Translations under genes and position numbers: made by a program
Source of the DNA: Methanosarcina siciliae T4/M
Lineage (GTDB): Archaea > Halobacteriota > Methanosarcinia > Methanosarcinales > Methanosarcinaceae
Assembly (NCBI RefSeq): GCF_000970085.1
Contig: NZ_CP009506.1
Coordinates: 248,001-312,000 of the forward strand
Length of the DNA stretch: 64,000 nucleotides
Direction: 5' to 3'
Notes under the pieces: model-generated
The model's input: only the letters and a program-made list of their open reading frames with translations
Database searches by the model: none
What the model was told of the DNA's origin: nothing
Part shown: one piece after another, positions 35,355-44,378 of the stretch
How the letters are laid out: each line of letters starts with the position of its first letter
Numbering within the stretch: the stretch's first letter is position 1

Positions 35355-35960
35355 GTGAAAGCGAAAACAAAGCTCTGGTTTACTGAAGATGGAAGAACGG
35401 TTATGGGTGCTGGCAGAGCCGAGTTGCTGAAAACAATTGATGAGGAAAAATCCCTTCGGAAAGCCTGCCAGAAACTCGGAATCTCGTACAAGCACGCCTG
35501 GATGATGCTTAAAAAAATGAATGAAGCTCTCGACGAACCGGCAGTAATTACTATTCGAGGGGGGAAGGATCAGGGTACCTTCCTGACCGATCTCGGAAGA
35601 AAACTGCTGGCTGAATATGATGCGAACAAAAAACTGATTAATGATGCCGTAGAAGACGAAACTTCGTGGGAAAATGTGGGCTTCAAACTTTCAGCCCGAA
35701 ATAAGCTTCCCGGAAAGGTACTTAATGTAGAGAAAAGCGGGCTTGTGTCCAAGATCACTATTGAACTGGAACCTTCAGTCATGACCTCCGTAGTTACGGA
35801 AGAGGCGGTGGAAAAGCTGGATGTAAAGCCCGGAGATCGGATTTATGCTGTTATAAAATCCACTGAGGTAATGGTCGCAAAAGCTGTCGGTGGAAAAGAA
35901 CCTGTCGGTGGAAAAGAACCTTCAAGCCCGGGTTTGCAAAAGTCCGATATTTCAGACTGA
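35355..35960 (+). CDS. modE: ModE-family transcriptional regulator
   Basis: 201 residues from a GTG 14 bp after wtpC. The N-terminus is a LysR-like winged helix typical of ModE (LLKTIDEEKSLRKACQKLGI, SYKHAWMMLKKMN). A single Mop/TOBE oxyanion-binding domain follows (NKLPGKVLNVEKSGLVSKIT). The C-terminal tail contains a perfect 18-bp duplication (35886-35921) giving VGGKEP twice. ModE senses molybdate or tungstate and usually represses uptake and adjusts Mo-enzyme genes. A candidate site lies upstream of fmdE in this window. Confidence 0.9.
   Translation: MKAKTKLWFTEDGRTVMGAGRAELLKTIDEEKSLRKACQKLGISYKHAWMMLKKMNEALDEPAVITIRGGKDQGTFLTDLGRKLLAEYDANKKLINDAVEDETSWENVGFKLSARNKLPGKVLNVEKSGLVSKITIELEPSVMTSVVTEEAVEKLDVKPGDRIYAVIKSTEVMVAKAVGGKEPVGGKEPSSPGLQKSDISD
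35886..35921 (+). repeat. 18-bp tandem duplication inside modE
   Basis: GTCGGTGGAAAAGAACCT occurs twice in direct tandem in frame near the modE 3' end, lengthening the tail by six residues. Probably harmless slippage. Confidence 0.9.
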
Positions 35961-36070
35961 GCGTCTCTCAGACTGAATATTTCTTTTTATACCTGGTATA
36001 CTTTTTGATCTGTGCAATTGACTATTATCTAGGTATTCAGTTTAAGATACGTGATCAAAAAAGTACCTGT

Positions 36071-36099
36071 GTGCCTGTATTATATCTACAGGCACTTTT
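36071..36099 (+). terminator. terminator after modE
   Basis: GTGCCTGTA (36071-36079) and TACAGGCAC (36087-36095) make a perfect 9-bp stem with a 7-nt loop, followed by TTTT. Placed 110 bp after modE and just past the converging gene's end, it may serve both strands. Confidence 0.7.
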
Positions 36100-36127
36100 G
36101 CTTGATTTTTCATTTCCAGCTTTTCGT

Positions 36128-37189
36128 TCATTCTTTCTGCTGTTTTTTCCTGAATAGGATGAATCCGGCAGCAAGAGCCATGAATGCTATCCCGGTTCCA
36201 AGCTGGTATCCGGGAAGGCCTTTTTCGGCAGCAAGAACTTCGGTGTTGATTTTTATGCTATCTGAGACCTGGTCGTGCCCGTCAACGTCTTCATAGAGGA
36301 TCTCGCTGGTGATGGAATATGGTTTGGGGGTTGCATCCTCGTCCACATCCATATCAAAAATGGCAACAGCTGTTTTCCCCGGGTTCAGGGTTCCAAGGTA
36401 AGCCTGGTCATCGGTTGTACTGAAGGGATCTCCTGCACTGACTCTGACAGTTGCATCCTTTGCAGGTTCTTCTCCCGTGTTCTTGTATGTGACATAGAGC
36501 AGTCCTCCTTCATCCGGATAGAGCTCTCCTTTCACTTCCGTTACCTCAAAGTAAGGCTCTTTTTTGACCTGTATATCTATGGTCTGGGTCTGGGTCTTGT
36601 TTTCGTACCAGATGCCTACTTCCTTGTTTGTTACAAGCCCAACAGTACTGTCAAAATCATCCCCGCCGACCTGCACATTGTTCTGGTATATATATGTAAG
36701 TTCGAGAGTTAATGGATAAGTTCCGGCTGTGGTGTTCTTGTTGATCTCAATGGTGAATTTTGTCGGGCTGGAGCTCTGTTTTCCCTGTTTGAGGGTGCCT
36801 GCTTCCTGGGGTCCGGATTTCACCTTGATATTAGGGTCGTCTGACTTGAGGGTTGCAAGAATACCCACTGCCGTTACAGCCTGTGCTTCGTACTGCATTT
36901 CGGCCTGCTGGAGCATCTCCTCAGTATAATCTCCCAGGTCTACGTCACTTTCGGATTTAAACCCGGTCACTGCTCCCTTGTTCATCATATTTATGTTCAG
37001 AGTTACCGTATCTCCTCTTGAATACTCGTTGTCTCCAATGAGTGTCGCAGTAAGGTCAGGTCCTCCGTAAACTGTGTAATAGTTCTCACTGATATCGAAG
37101 TTCTCGGGGAAAGCTGCCTGTGCGGGCAGGACAACGGAGCAAAGGATCAGAAGGGCTGTGATAGTAGCAAAAAGTCCATTTTTATTCAT
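36128..37189 (-). CDS. COG1361-type exported protein with C-terminal anchor
   Basis: 353 residues from ATG 37189, which has a GGTGATGAGA ribosome site; in-frame starts farther up lie within the upstream gene. A signal peptide (LFATITALLILCSVVLPAQA) is followed by Ig-like segments of the S-layer-associated COG1361 kind (GDTVTLNINMMNKGAVTGFK; GLLYVTYKNTGEEPAKDATV). The C-terminus has a membrane helix (LGTGIAFMALAAGFILF) and a basic end. It overlaps the upstream paralogue by 8 nt and the two follow an MMPL gene, so they probably form an envelope complex with that exporter. Confidence 0.8.
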   Translation of the reverse strand: MNKNGLFATITALLILCSVVLPAQAAFPENFDISENYYTVYGGPDLTATLIGDNEYSRGDTVTLNINMMNKGAVTGFKSESDVDLGDYTEEMLQQAEMQYEAQAVTAVGILATLKSDDPNIKVKSGPQEAGTLKQGKQSSSPTKFTIEINKNTTAGTYPLTLELTYIYQNNVQVGGDDFDSTVGLVTNKEVGIWYENKTQTQTIDIQVKKEPYFEVTEVKGELYPDEGGLLYVTYKNTGEEPAKDATVRVSAGDPFSTTDDQAYLGTLNPGKTAVAIFDMDVDEDATPKPYSITSEILYEDVDGHDQVSDSIKINTEVLAAEKGLPGYQLGTGIAFMALAAGFILFRKKQQKE

Positions 37190-38324
37190 TCTCATCACCT
37201 GACGCGTTCTCATCATCATTCTTGTTTCTTTTCCGGTGCATATTTACGATCTGGTAAATGGCGATAAGGATAATCAGTATAATTGCTATGCCTGTTGTGC
37301 TGATCTTTTTCTCAGCAGCTTCAAGAGGCACGTGTACTTTCATGTTATCTGAAAAGGCGGTTTCTCCGTCTTCATCAACGTATTTTACCTCGCTATCAAT
37401 TCCATAGTTTTTTACGGTAGCGTCACTGGTTGCAGCGATTTCGAAGCTGGCAGTCTTATTCTCTCCGGGCCCTATGTCGCCGAGCCTAACTATGGACTTC
37501 TCCGTACTCAGGGGGCTCATTACGATTATTCGGGCCATTGCATCCTGTGCTACCCTTTCTCTTGTGTTCGTATAGGTGACCTCAATGACTCTATTTTCTC
37601 CCTGTTTTAGGGTGCCTTTAACCTCTGCTACCTCTAACTTCGGTTCGCTTTTTATGGAAACGGGTATTTTGAGTGTCTCTGTTTTTGTCTTGTATTCTCT
37701 GGTATATTCCGTGTCCGTAAGCCCCAGATTTGCTACTGCCCCGGTTGCAGTCCGGACATTCGCCTGGTAGTCATAGCTTACAGGCAGGAGGAGTACATAA
37801 TTCCCGGCAGGGGTATCGCTATCGACTTTTATGGTGTATTGAAGCATTGAGGGATGCCCTGTCTCAAGCTCTTCCACATTCTGGAAATTGGTAGCGGATT
37901 CAACCTCAATGTACTCTGTTTCGGAAACAAGGTGGGCATTAATGTTTTTTGCCGTTGTGCATTCTTTTTCTTCTCCCATCTCCTCCACTGCAAGCAGTTC
38001 TTCAGAGGAATCACTAACCCAGGTCTGATTTACGTTCAGCCTCTGAAATCCTTCAATCACTCCCTCATTCACAATTTTGATCTGCAGGGTTGCAGTCTCT
38101 CCCCTGTTTAACTCGGGGTCTCCTATGACTGATGCCTGAAGGACCGGCTCTCCGTAACTCCTGTAATAGTCTACGGTGTACCCATAGTCAGGAATAATGA
38201 AGTCTGTTTCATCATCCTCCCCGAAGGCTGGAAATGCAGTGATTGAGACTATTAACAGGATTAATACAACTATGGAAGTTTTTCTCAGTATTTTCTTTCT
38301 GGTTTTTCCGGGTGCTTGAATCAT
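37182..38324 (-). CDS. COG1361-type exported protein, paralogue of the next gene
   Basis: 380 residues. Signal/anchor at 15-35 (TSIVVLILLIVSITAFPAFG), then two or three Ig-like modules with the same pattern as its neighbour (GETATLQIKIVNEGVIEGFQ; NRVIEVTYTNTRERVAQDAM). A C-terminal membrane helix (GIAIILIILIAIYQIV) and a charged cytoplasmic tail follow. Its ATG overlaps the MMPL stop by 4 nt, showing coupling. The likely role is a periplasm-side partner of the exporter; no enzyme motif is present. Confidence 0.8.
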   Translation of the reverse strand: MIQAPGKTRKKILRKTSIVVLILLIVSITAFPAFGEDDETDFIIPDYGYTVDYYRSYGEPVLQASVIGDPELNRGETATLQIKIVNEGVIEGFQRLNVNQTWVSDSSEELLAVEEMGEEKECTTAKNINAHLVSETEYIEVESATNFQNVEELETGHPSMLQYTIKVDSDTPAGNYVLLLPVSYDYQANVRTATGAVANLGLTDTEYTREYKTKTETLKIPVSIKSEPKLEVAEVKGTLKQGENRVIEVTYTNTRERVAQDAMARIIVMSPLSTEKSIVRLGDIGPGENKTASFEIAATSDATVKNYGIDSEVKYVDEDGETAFSDNMKVHVPLEAAEKKISTTGIAIILIILIAIYQIVNMHRKRNKNDDENASGDENE

Positions 38325-40672
38325 ATTTCTGCCCCCTGAATTTGTTTTTTGGTCTCTTTTTCTACCGTTGCGGCTCCTTTTCTCCTGTCCCTCCAGGTAT
38401 CAAGCAGGACTATAAGCGGGGGGAAGACCACAAAGGTTGCCAGGAGTGCCAGCAGGACATCTATAACCGTAACTTTTCCGAAATTGCTGATCATCGGGAA
38501 GGGGGACGCGACCAGGGCCAGGAACCCAAACACGGTGGTGGCTCCTGAGGCAATGATTGCAGTTCCTATTTTGGAACTGGTCATATGGATCGCTTCCATA
38601 GGACTTGCTCCTGCATCCTTTTCTTCAAAGTAGCGTTCCATCATGAGGATGGCATACTCGGAACCCACCCCAAGAATCAGAGCTCCAAGAGTTGCTGTCA
38701 TGGGTGTGTACTCTATGTTCAGGTAGTACATGACTCCTCCTGACCAGCCGATCACTATAAACATGGGGATGATAGGGACTATTGCCTTCAGCCAGTCTCT
38801 GTAAATCACATAAAGTCCTACCAGTACAAGGGCAAGCCCGAGGAAAGTCATCGCTACTCTCCCGCTTGTAAGGGCGGTAATGACCTCTGTAAACACAACG
38901 TTGTTTCCGGTAACTGTGACAGTCGTTCCCGGTGGGGCAGGCATCCACTGCATGTCCTGCTTGACAATATTTGTCAGTTCCTGGATTCCTGTTATTTTTA
39001 TGTCCGCAACCGCATTTCCTATATTGAAGTTAAGAAGGAGCATGTTCTTCCCGTACATGTAGCGCTCTTTCTGCGCTTCCGGGATCTCGGCATAAATATC
39101 TTCTATTTCCTGACTTGTGTCGGGAATTGTGCCTCCGTTCCTTTCCTTTACCAGGGATACGATGCTTGAAGCACTGTGAATATGGTCTCTCCCTGCTACT
39201 TCATGTTCGGAGAACTGGTCCATCCATTTCAGGACATCCGGGTTGGCTGTATCCTCAACCTTGATGATAAGGTTTAATTCCTCAGTTCCTCCCATGACAT
39301 CTCCCATATGCTGGAGATCTACAAGGGCAGGCATGTCCTGCGGCACGAAGGTCTCGACATCAGTTTGAATAGCTACGGACTGATCAGCATAAAGGCCCCC
39401 AATACAGAGCAGGCCCGCAATCCCTAATACAATAATATCGTATCTTATCGTCAGGTCCGTAGTTTTCTGGAGAAGTATCTCTTTGCTGTTTCCGGCTCTC
39501 TTTTTTTCCGGCTTTTCCTTTTTCCCTATCCCTGCCGGTTTTATCCTCTGAGCAACTTTCCTTAAAGGATTTTTTTCTGAATATTTGTCAAAGAGCGAGA
39601 CTGTTACGACTCCTACAAATATGGACGAGAGGTAACACATAACAATACCTATCAGGAGTAGTTTTCCAAAGTCCCGGATCATTGGCACCGAGGATGTAAA
39701 AAGTGAAACAAACCCGAGTCCTGTCATCCCGAGGGCTATTAAGACAGCAGGTCCGGTATTTTTTATGGTTTCTACAACTGCTCTTCCTTTATCCTCGTTT
39801 TTGTGCAGTTCTTCTTCGAGTCTGTTGTGGAACTGGATGGCGTAGTCTATCCCCACGCCTATGAGGACAGGGAATGCAGCCATAGAAACCATGGAAAGAG
39901 GAATTCCTATGTACCCCATGGCTCCGAAGGTATAAACGATTCCCAGGAGCACCACGGGCAGAGGAAGTAGCCCCCAGCGGACGTGTCTGAATACGAAAAA
40001 CAGTACAATGACCATGAAAATGCCGGAAAGCCCCAGCAGTAGGCCCATACTTGAATTCATCTCAGTATTCATGTTGACCATGAAAGCCGGATCACCTGTT
40101 ACGATAATGTTGTATGAAGGCGGAAATTCCGCAAATGAGACCGCATCTTCAGTAGCATGAAGGATATCTTCCTGTGCGGTATCACTGGCAGAGCCGGCCA
40201 TAACCACCGAAATCAACATATGCGTATCATCAGGAATGATCTGGCTGAAGACATCCGGGTTCTGGTCTATTATGCTCTCGATTTCCTCATCGGTTTCAGG
40301 AATCACATATCTTCCTGTCATCTGGTAATTGACTGTTTTGATCAGAGAAGCAGGGCTTGTGGTCTCGATGACCCCCTCCGTGGACTGGAGCTGATGGTCG
40401 AGCCTGTCTACGGCTTTCATCAGTTCGGCGTTTTTTACCTCATTCCCCTCTACCATCACCACAATCGATTGTGTCTGGAATATTTTTTGATAAAGGTGAT
40501 CATAGTCCTGATAGAGAGGGGAGTCTTTTCCTACAAAGGTCTCTGTCCCTGAAGCCATCTCTATTTTCTGTGCACCCTGCATTGAGATGACTATAAACAG
40601 GAAAGCTACCAGGAGTATGGAAAAACGGTTATTCTGAATAAAAAGTCCCAGTTTTTCAAAAGCATTTTTAAT
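38321..40672 (-). CDS. MMPL/RND-family exporter (start uncertain)
   Basis: About 783 residues with two blocks of six membrane helices, each after a large exterior loop, as in MMPL/HAE3-type exporters. Visible marks are GIDYAIQFHNRLEEELHK and LGVGSEYAILMMERYFEEKD. The first ATG (40582) would remove the first membrane helix. The open frame upstream encodes KNAFEKLGLFIQNN and RFSILLVAFLFIVIS, an expected N-terminus, but it begins with no ATG/GTG/TTG. An ATT at 40672 sits 8 nt after GAGGGG. Alternatively one extra G in the GGGG run (40681-40684) breaks a frame from the ATG at 40688. Operon with two COG1361 genes; divergent from a TrmB-type regulator. Confidence 0.85.
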   Translation of the reverse strand: MKNAFEKLGLFIQNNRFSILLVAFLFIVISMQGAQKIEMASGTETFVGKDSPLYQDYDHLYQKIFQTQSIVVMVEGNEVKNAELMKAVDRLDHQLQSTEGVIETTSPASLIKTVNYQMTGRYVIPETDEEIESIIDQNPDVFSQIIPDDTHMLISVVMAGSASDTAQEDILHATEDAVSFAEFPPSYNIIVTGDPAFMVNMNTEMNSSMGLLLGLSGIFMVIVLFFVFRHVRWGLLPLPVVLLGIVYTFGAMGYIGIPLSMVSMAAFPVLIGVGIDYAIQFHNRLEEELHKNEDKGRAVVETIKNTGPAVLIALGMTGLGFVSLFTSSVPMIRDFGKLLLIGIVMCYLSSIFVGVVTVSLFDKYSEKNPLRKVAQRIKPAGIGKKEKPEKKRAGNSKEILLQKTTDLTIRYDIIVLGIAGLLCIGGLYADQSVAIQTDVETFVPQDMPALVDLQHMGDVMGGTEELNLIIKVEDTANPDVLKWMDQFSEHEVAGRDHIHSASSIVSLVKERNGGTIPDTSQEIEDIYAEIPEAQKERYMYGKNMLLLNFNIGNAVADIKITGIQELTNIVKQDMQWMPAPPGTTVTVTGNNVVFTEVITALTSGRVAMTFLGLALVLVGLYVIYRDWLKAIVPIIPMFIVIGWSGGVMYYLNIEYTPMTATLGALILGVGSEYAILMMERYFEEKDAGASPMEAIHMTSSKIGTAIIASGATTVFGFLALVASPFPMISNFGKVTVIDVLLALLATFVVFPPLIVLLDTWRDRRKGAATVEKETKKQIQGAEI

Positions 40673-40885
40673 AGCGGATTCCCCTCATAATTTTTAGTAT
40701 GAAGTACAATTTTGGGCCCTTGACGCGCATCCTGCTCCCTTCTTGCAGGAGATTTGCCTTTCAAGACTTATTAACTACCTCTCAAGCTTATTAATATCCA
40801 TCTTTTTGCTTCTTTACTGTATGAATAGTTATTTACTGTTCTCTATCTGTTTGGTATGTATATGTAGAAAAGATTTAAATCTATT

Positions 40886-40902
40886 GTTACTTTAGGGGTA
40901 AC
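40886..40902. promoter_or_regulatory. inverted repeat GTTAC-N7-GTAAC over the TrmB-gene ribosome site
   Basis: Perfect 5-bp arms flank TTTAGGG, which is part of the ribosome site for the gene starting at 40905. A TTTAAAT box lies just upstream (40874-40880). It could be a self-regulatory operator or an mRNA hairpin masking the ribosome site. Confidence 0.4.
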
Positions 40903-40904
40903 AG

Positions 40905-41678
40905 ATGTTTTCGCCACTTAATCCTCAGTTAATTCGCAATCTGGAGAAGTTAGGGCTGACTGAAAACGAGGCGAAAGCCTATGTCGGGGTTGTCAGTCTG
41001 AGGGAGGCTACAGCCCGGGAAGTCCATGAACTTACGAATGTGCCGAGAGCCAAAATATATGATGTCCTCAAAGTGCTGGCAAAGAAGGGCTATCTGGAAA
41101 TCCGTCAGGGTTCTCCAACCTATTTCCGGGCTGTTGATCCCAAACAGGTAATAGGCAAGATAAAAGACGAATTCATCAACTGTGCGATAGAAACGCTTGA
41201 CCAGCTCAACGAGTTAAGTTACGAACTTCCTAAAACTTCTCCTGTCTGGTGTATCCAGAGTGAGTGGGGAATTAAAAACAGAATCCGGGAAATTCTCATC
41301 GGGGTAAAGGAAGAACTGATTGTTTTTTCTTCCAGTACGGAGTTCTTCCGGGAATTTGAGGCTGAACTCAAAAGATTGGAAAAAAACTGCCGTTTAACCC
41401 TCATTGTGAATGATCTTGAGAGATTTAAATCCCTGCCCTTTGAGTTCAGAGAGCCTACAAAAGAGTTTTCGGACTCCATAAATAATATTGTTATTGATGG
41501 AGTTAAGTATGATGAACAGTTCTTTATGATTGCAGACGGAAAAGAATCAATTGGAGTCCACAGTGTGGGAAACAAAAGGGAAGCAGTCGTAATCAAGCTC
41601 CCGGTTGTTTGTTACATGCAGAAGATGATCTACGACAGAGTGCTTGAGCCGAATTTTATTGGAAAGGATCTTCCTTAA
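40905..41678 (+). CDS. TrmB-family transcriptional regulator
   Basis: 257 residues. The N-terminal winged helix is the TrmB type (NLEKLGLTENEAKAYVGVVS, VPRAKIYDVLKVLAKKGYLE). It is followed by a coiled linker and a C-terminal effector-like domain (SPVWCIQSEWGIKNRIREIL; EELIVFSSSTEFF). TrmB proteins respond to sugars or other small molecules. It is transcribed divergently from the MMPL/COG1361 operon, so control of that operon is the simplest inference. AGGGGT ribosome site before the ATG. Confidence 0.88.
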   Translation: MFSPLNPQLIRNLEKLGLTENEAKAYVGVVSLREATAREVHELTNVPRAKIYDVLKVLAKKGYLEIRQGSPTYFRAVDPKQVIGKIKDEFINCAIETLDQLNELSYELPKTSPVWCIQSEWGIKNRIREILIGVKEELIVFSSSTEFFREFEAELKRLEKNCRLTLIVNDLERFKSLPFEFREPTKEFSDSINNIVIDGVKYDEQFFMIADGKESIGVHSVGNKREAVVIKLPVVCYMQKMIYDRVLEPNFIGKDLP

Positions 41679-41827
41679 AAAGGAACTAAATTCTGTCCGA
41701 GAACCTTAACAGCTTGCATACCCATTGAAGTTCTACTTTCGGATACTATTATTTGTATTATTAATATTGTCTAAATATGAATTTGGATGCTATTAATATG
41801 TCTAATATGAATTCTACACTATAATAT

Positions 41828-41880
41828 GGTATATGGTCTGATATATATGGTCTGATATGATATGATCTGATATGATAATA
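41828..41880 (+). repeat. short GGTCTGATAT-type direct repeats
   Basis: A run of degenerate repeats built from TATGGTCTGATAT and TATGATCTGATAT. It lies in a gene-free gap before the metallo-hydrolase gene. Confidence 0.6.
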
Positions 41881-41948
41881 GAGTTCTTTATCATGTTTTT
41901 TTATGTGTATGGGGGCTATTGTTAGCAGGTGTATAAAGGTGTATAAAT

Positions 41949-42620
41949 ATGAATAGTGTAAAAATCGAAGGCGTTAATATTCAATGGTTCGGAAATTCCG
42001 GTTTTCTGCTTGAAGGAGATGGCAAAAAAATCTATATTGATCCTTATCAGATCGGTGTAGAACCGGCTTTTGATGACAGGGCAGATATTCTCCTCATTAC
42101 GCACGAGCACTTTGACCACTGCAGCCCTGAGGATATACGGAAAGTCCGGAGATCGGATACAACTACCCTGATCCCTGAGAGCTGTTCCCTTGAGTTCAGA
42201 GGTGATGCCAGAAGGGTTGCCGAAGGGGATATCCTTGCGGATGGGCTTGAGATCAAAGGGATTCGGATTGAGGTTGTTCCGGCTTATAACCTTGATAAGC
42301 CCTACCACCCAAGAGAACTTGGAGTCGGGTATATCGTAGAGCTCGAGGGGCTTAGGATTTACCATGCAGGAGACTGTGATTTCTTCCCGGAGATGGAGGG
42401 TATCAGGGCCGATATAGCTCTTCTGCCTATAGGAGGTACGTATACAATGGATGAAGAAGAGGCCTCCAGGGCAGCTACGGCAATTTATCCGAAGGCTGTT
42501 ATTCCAATGCACTACGGTTCAGAAGGAATCGATGGAGACCCCGAAAAGTTTAAAGCCCTTGTGAACAGCAAGAACCCGAATATTAGCGTAATTATTCTTG
42601 ATTCATATCTTGACTCCTGA
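41949..42620 (+). CDS. metallo-beta-lactamase-fold hydrolase (COG2220, UlaG-like)
   Basis: 223 residues. The zinc-binding motif is THEHFDHCSPEDI (HxHxDH, about residues 53-58). A later His is in YHAGDCDFFPEM and another in VIPMHYGS. This pattern matches the UlaG-like/COG2220 branch of metal-dependent hydrolases. The substrate is unknown. The ribosome site AAGGTG is 8 nt upstream, with a curious duplicated GTGTATAAA before the start. Its neighbour downstream is an RNase P protein gene, with no functional link visible. Confidence 0.88.
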   Translation: MNSVKIEGVNIQWFGNSGFLLEGDGKKIYIDPYQIGVEPAFDDRADILLITHEHFDHCSPEDIRKVRRSDTTTLIPESCSLEFRGDARRVAEGDILADGLEIKGIRIEVVPAYNLDKPYHPRELGVGYIVELEGLRIYHAGDCDFFPEMEGIRADIALLPIGGTYTMDEEEASRAATAIYPKAVIPMHYGSEGIDGDPEKFKALVNSKNPNISVIILDSYLDS

Positions 42621-42712
42621 TCTTGATGCATAATCTTGGCTCTTGATTTTGCTTTTTGAGCAAGGCTGAGACAGAATCCTTAGACTAAATAAACTCAGGG
42701 CCCGGTCTTACA

Positions 42713-43036
42713 ATGCCTAAACTAGCCAGAAAACAGCAAAAAAACCTTATCCAGAATATAGCGATCCAGCGCATGCAGAGGCTTTTTGAGCTTGCAAAAG
42801 CCGAATTCCCAGAAAACCCTGAGCGTAGCAGGCGTTACGTGCAGCTCATACGAAATATCTCTATGCGAAACAGGATAAGCATTCCAAGGGAAATCAAAAG
42901 CAGAATCTGTAAACACTGTTATGCGTTCCTGGTGTCAGGGAACAATGCCCGTCACAGGTTGAAGGATGGGTATCTAGTCATATCCTGTGAACAATGCGGA
43001 AAAGAAATGAGATATCCTTTCAAAAAGTTAAAGTAA
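42713..43036 (+). CDS. rnp4: ribonuclease P protein component 4 (Rpp21/Rpr2)
   Basis: 107 residues. The N-terminal helical part is KQQKNLIQNIAIQRMQRLFE with RYVQLIRNISMRNRI. The C-terminal zinc ribbon has CKHC and CEQC pairs with the NARHRLKDGYLVI stretch between them. This is the Rpp21 family, a protein subunit of archaeal RNase P that binds the specificity domain of the RNA with Rpp29 and helps tRNA 5' maturation. Length and metal ligands are complete. Confidence 0.95.
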   Translation: MPKLARKQQKNLIQNIAIQRMQRLFELAKAEFPENPERSRRYVQLIRNISMRNRISIPREIKSRICKHCYAFLVSGNNARHRLKDGYLVISCEQCGKEMRYPFKKLK

Positions 43037-43066
43037 AGACTATGGGCTGTCGCCTATCATTGTGGA

Positions 43067-43336
43067 TCAGACTAGCAGTGCTGTCAACAATTCTTTTACA
43101 GCATAGGTGGCAATCAGGATCACTGCCGCGATCATAAGGTATACAAAAACGTTTCTGTAAACTACATCCTTCTCTGATCCTGCTTTTATTCCCATGGCAC
43201 CGGGACAGTTTTCACAGGAAGCAGCTCCACACCCGCATCCGAGAGTTATCTCTTTGTATGGGGGATGGACTACTTTTTTGGGACTACCTGATCCGTTAGT
43301 TATGACAGGTAGCGTTTTTTTGTTATTTTCAGACAT
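43067..43336 (-). CDS. small membrane protein with Cys-rich segment
   Basis: 89 residues from ATG 43336; an upstream TTG at 43357 is less likely because a TATA-like TTTATATTA would place the transcript start between them. A Cys-rich stretch (GCGCGAASCENCPGAMG, four Cys at about 36-47) precedes one C-terminal membrane helix (VFVYLMIAAVILIATYAV). The Cys cluster might bind metal or a Fe-S centre. I do not recognise the family. Confidence 0.6.
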   Translation of the reverse strand: MSENNKKTLPVITNGSGSPKKVVHPPYKEITLGCGCGAASCENCPGAMGIKAGSEKDVVYRNVFVYLMIAAVILIATYAVKELLTALLV

Positions 43337-43395
43337 ATCTGCAGGTTTTGTTTTCAAATAATATAAATGTTCTTTTTAGTTCTTAACATTATTAT

Positions 43396-43707
43396 TCATG
43401 TTTTTGCAGGTACTCCCTTCCCTCTCTTTTTTCTTATCTCCAGAGCGATCTGCTTTGAAATAACGGATTTTGGGGCCTTGTCGTCTACGAGCACTCTCCC
43501 GCTGACCTCCCACCAGGATTTGGGATAAGCTTTTTCAGGCTCCACTTCGGGGTTCAGGCCCAGCTTCTTTGCAGCATCTTTAATCTCATTCAGGTGCGGC
43601 TCCTTTACGGCATTTTTTCGAGAGATTATCCTTCCATTGCTTCTGGATCTGGTTTGGTCGATGTATGCAGGCCAGATTACAAGTTTTCCCTTATCTTTCA
43701 TCATCAT
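43396..43707 (-). CDS. srp19: signal recognition particle protein SRP19
   Basis: 103 residues. KLVIWPAYIDQTRSRSNGR at the start is the SRP19 hallmark, followed by PHLNEIKDAAKKLGLNPEVE and a basic end (ALEIRKKRGKGVP). SRP19 binds the 7S RNA helices 6 and 8 and prepares it for SRP54. Two further Met codons follow the first; an AGGA element supports the first. Confidence 0.95.
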   Translation of the reverse strand: MMMKDKGKLVIWPAYIDQTRSRSNGRIISRKNAVKEPHLNEIKDAAKKLGLNPEVEPEKAYPKSWWEVSGRVLVDDKAPKSVISKQIALEIRKKRGKGVPAKT

Positions 43708-43881
43708 GCTATCTTCGTCCTAAATTGCTTTCATCAAATTTAAAACTGCCCGGCAGCTTCTGAAGTTCCGAAAGTTCTTTTCCCCAATGTATGTATCAAT
43801 ATGAAGGTTCCGGGTTTTCTCCTGTTCCCATAACCTGTAACTATTTATCTTCCCCGAACAATTTCTGCACGGTGTATTAAT

Positions 43882-44139
43882 ATGATTCCGGCGTTTTCAA
43901 TTGACGAAAAAGTCAGGGCTTACATCAGGAAAAGCGGGCAGGACTTCCGGCTTTCTACTTCTCCGGATGGCCCTGTACTTCTCCCTATTGGGGAATCCTC
44001 CTCCAAACCCTCTGACATGAAACTCCTTGTTGGGAGTAATGTTCTTTACGTTTCCAAACTTCAGGCCAAATATATCAAAAAAATTGACTGGCCTATGGTA
44101 GAAAGGTATCTGAATGCTTCAGGAGAATCAGAAACCTGA
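43882..44139 (+). CDS. conserved small hypothetical protein
   Basis: 85 residues, MIPAFSIDEKVRAYIRKSGQ onward, with no signal peptide, membrane helix or metal motif. A mixed strand-helix pattern ends in KIDWPMVERYLNASGE. GGTG lies 9 nt before the ATG. The codon pattern and compact layout suggest a real gene. The function is unknown to me. Confidence 0.6.
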   Translation: MIPAFSIDEKVRAYIRKSGQDFRLSTSPDGPVLLPIGESSSKPSDMKLLVGSNVLYVSKLQAKYIKKIDWPMVERYLNASGESET

Positions 44140-44378
44140 GCTGTTTTTACACTATAAGTTTTTACCTTTCTGTTAGCTAAATCTGAGCTATTTTGTGTTT
44201 TTCTTCTGTGAGGTTATCCGCTTTGTTTATTAAGAAGAGAGAGCATAGGATAAAGGCTGACCTGTTATAGATCCTGCAAGTTTCTCTCCATATGGGAGGA
44301 GACTCCATTAAGAGTATTAAAGAAGAAAATTGCTGAGGTTGAAAAGAGATCTCTTCAAGCCCAAGGGAGAATTCTTCC

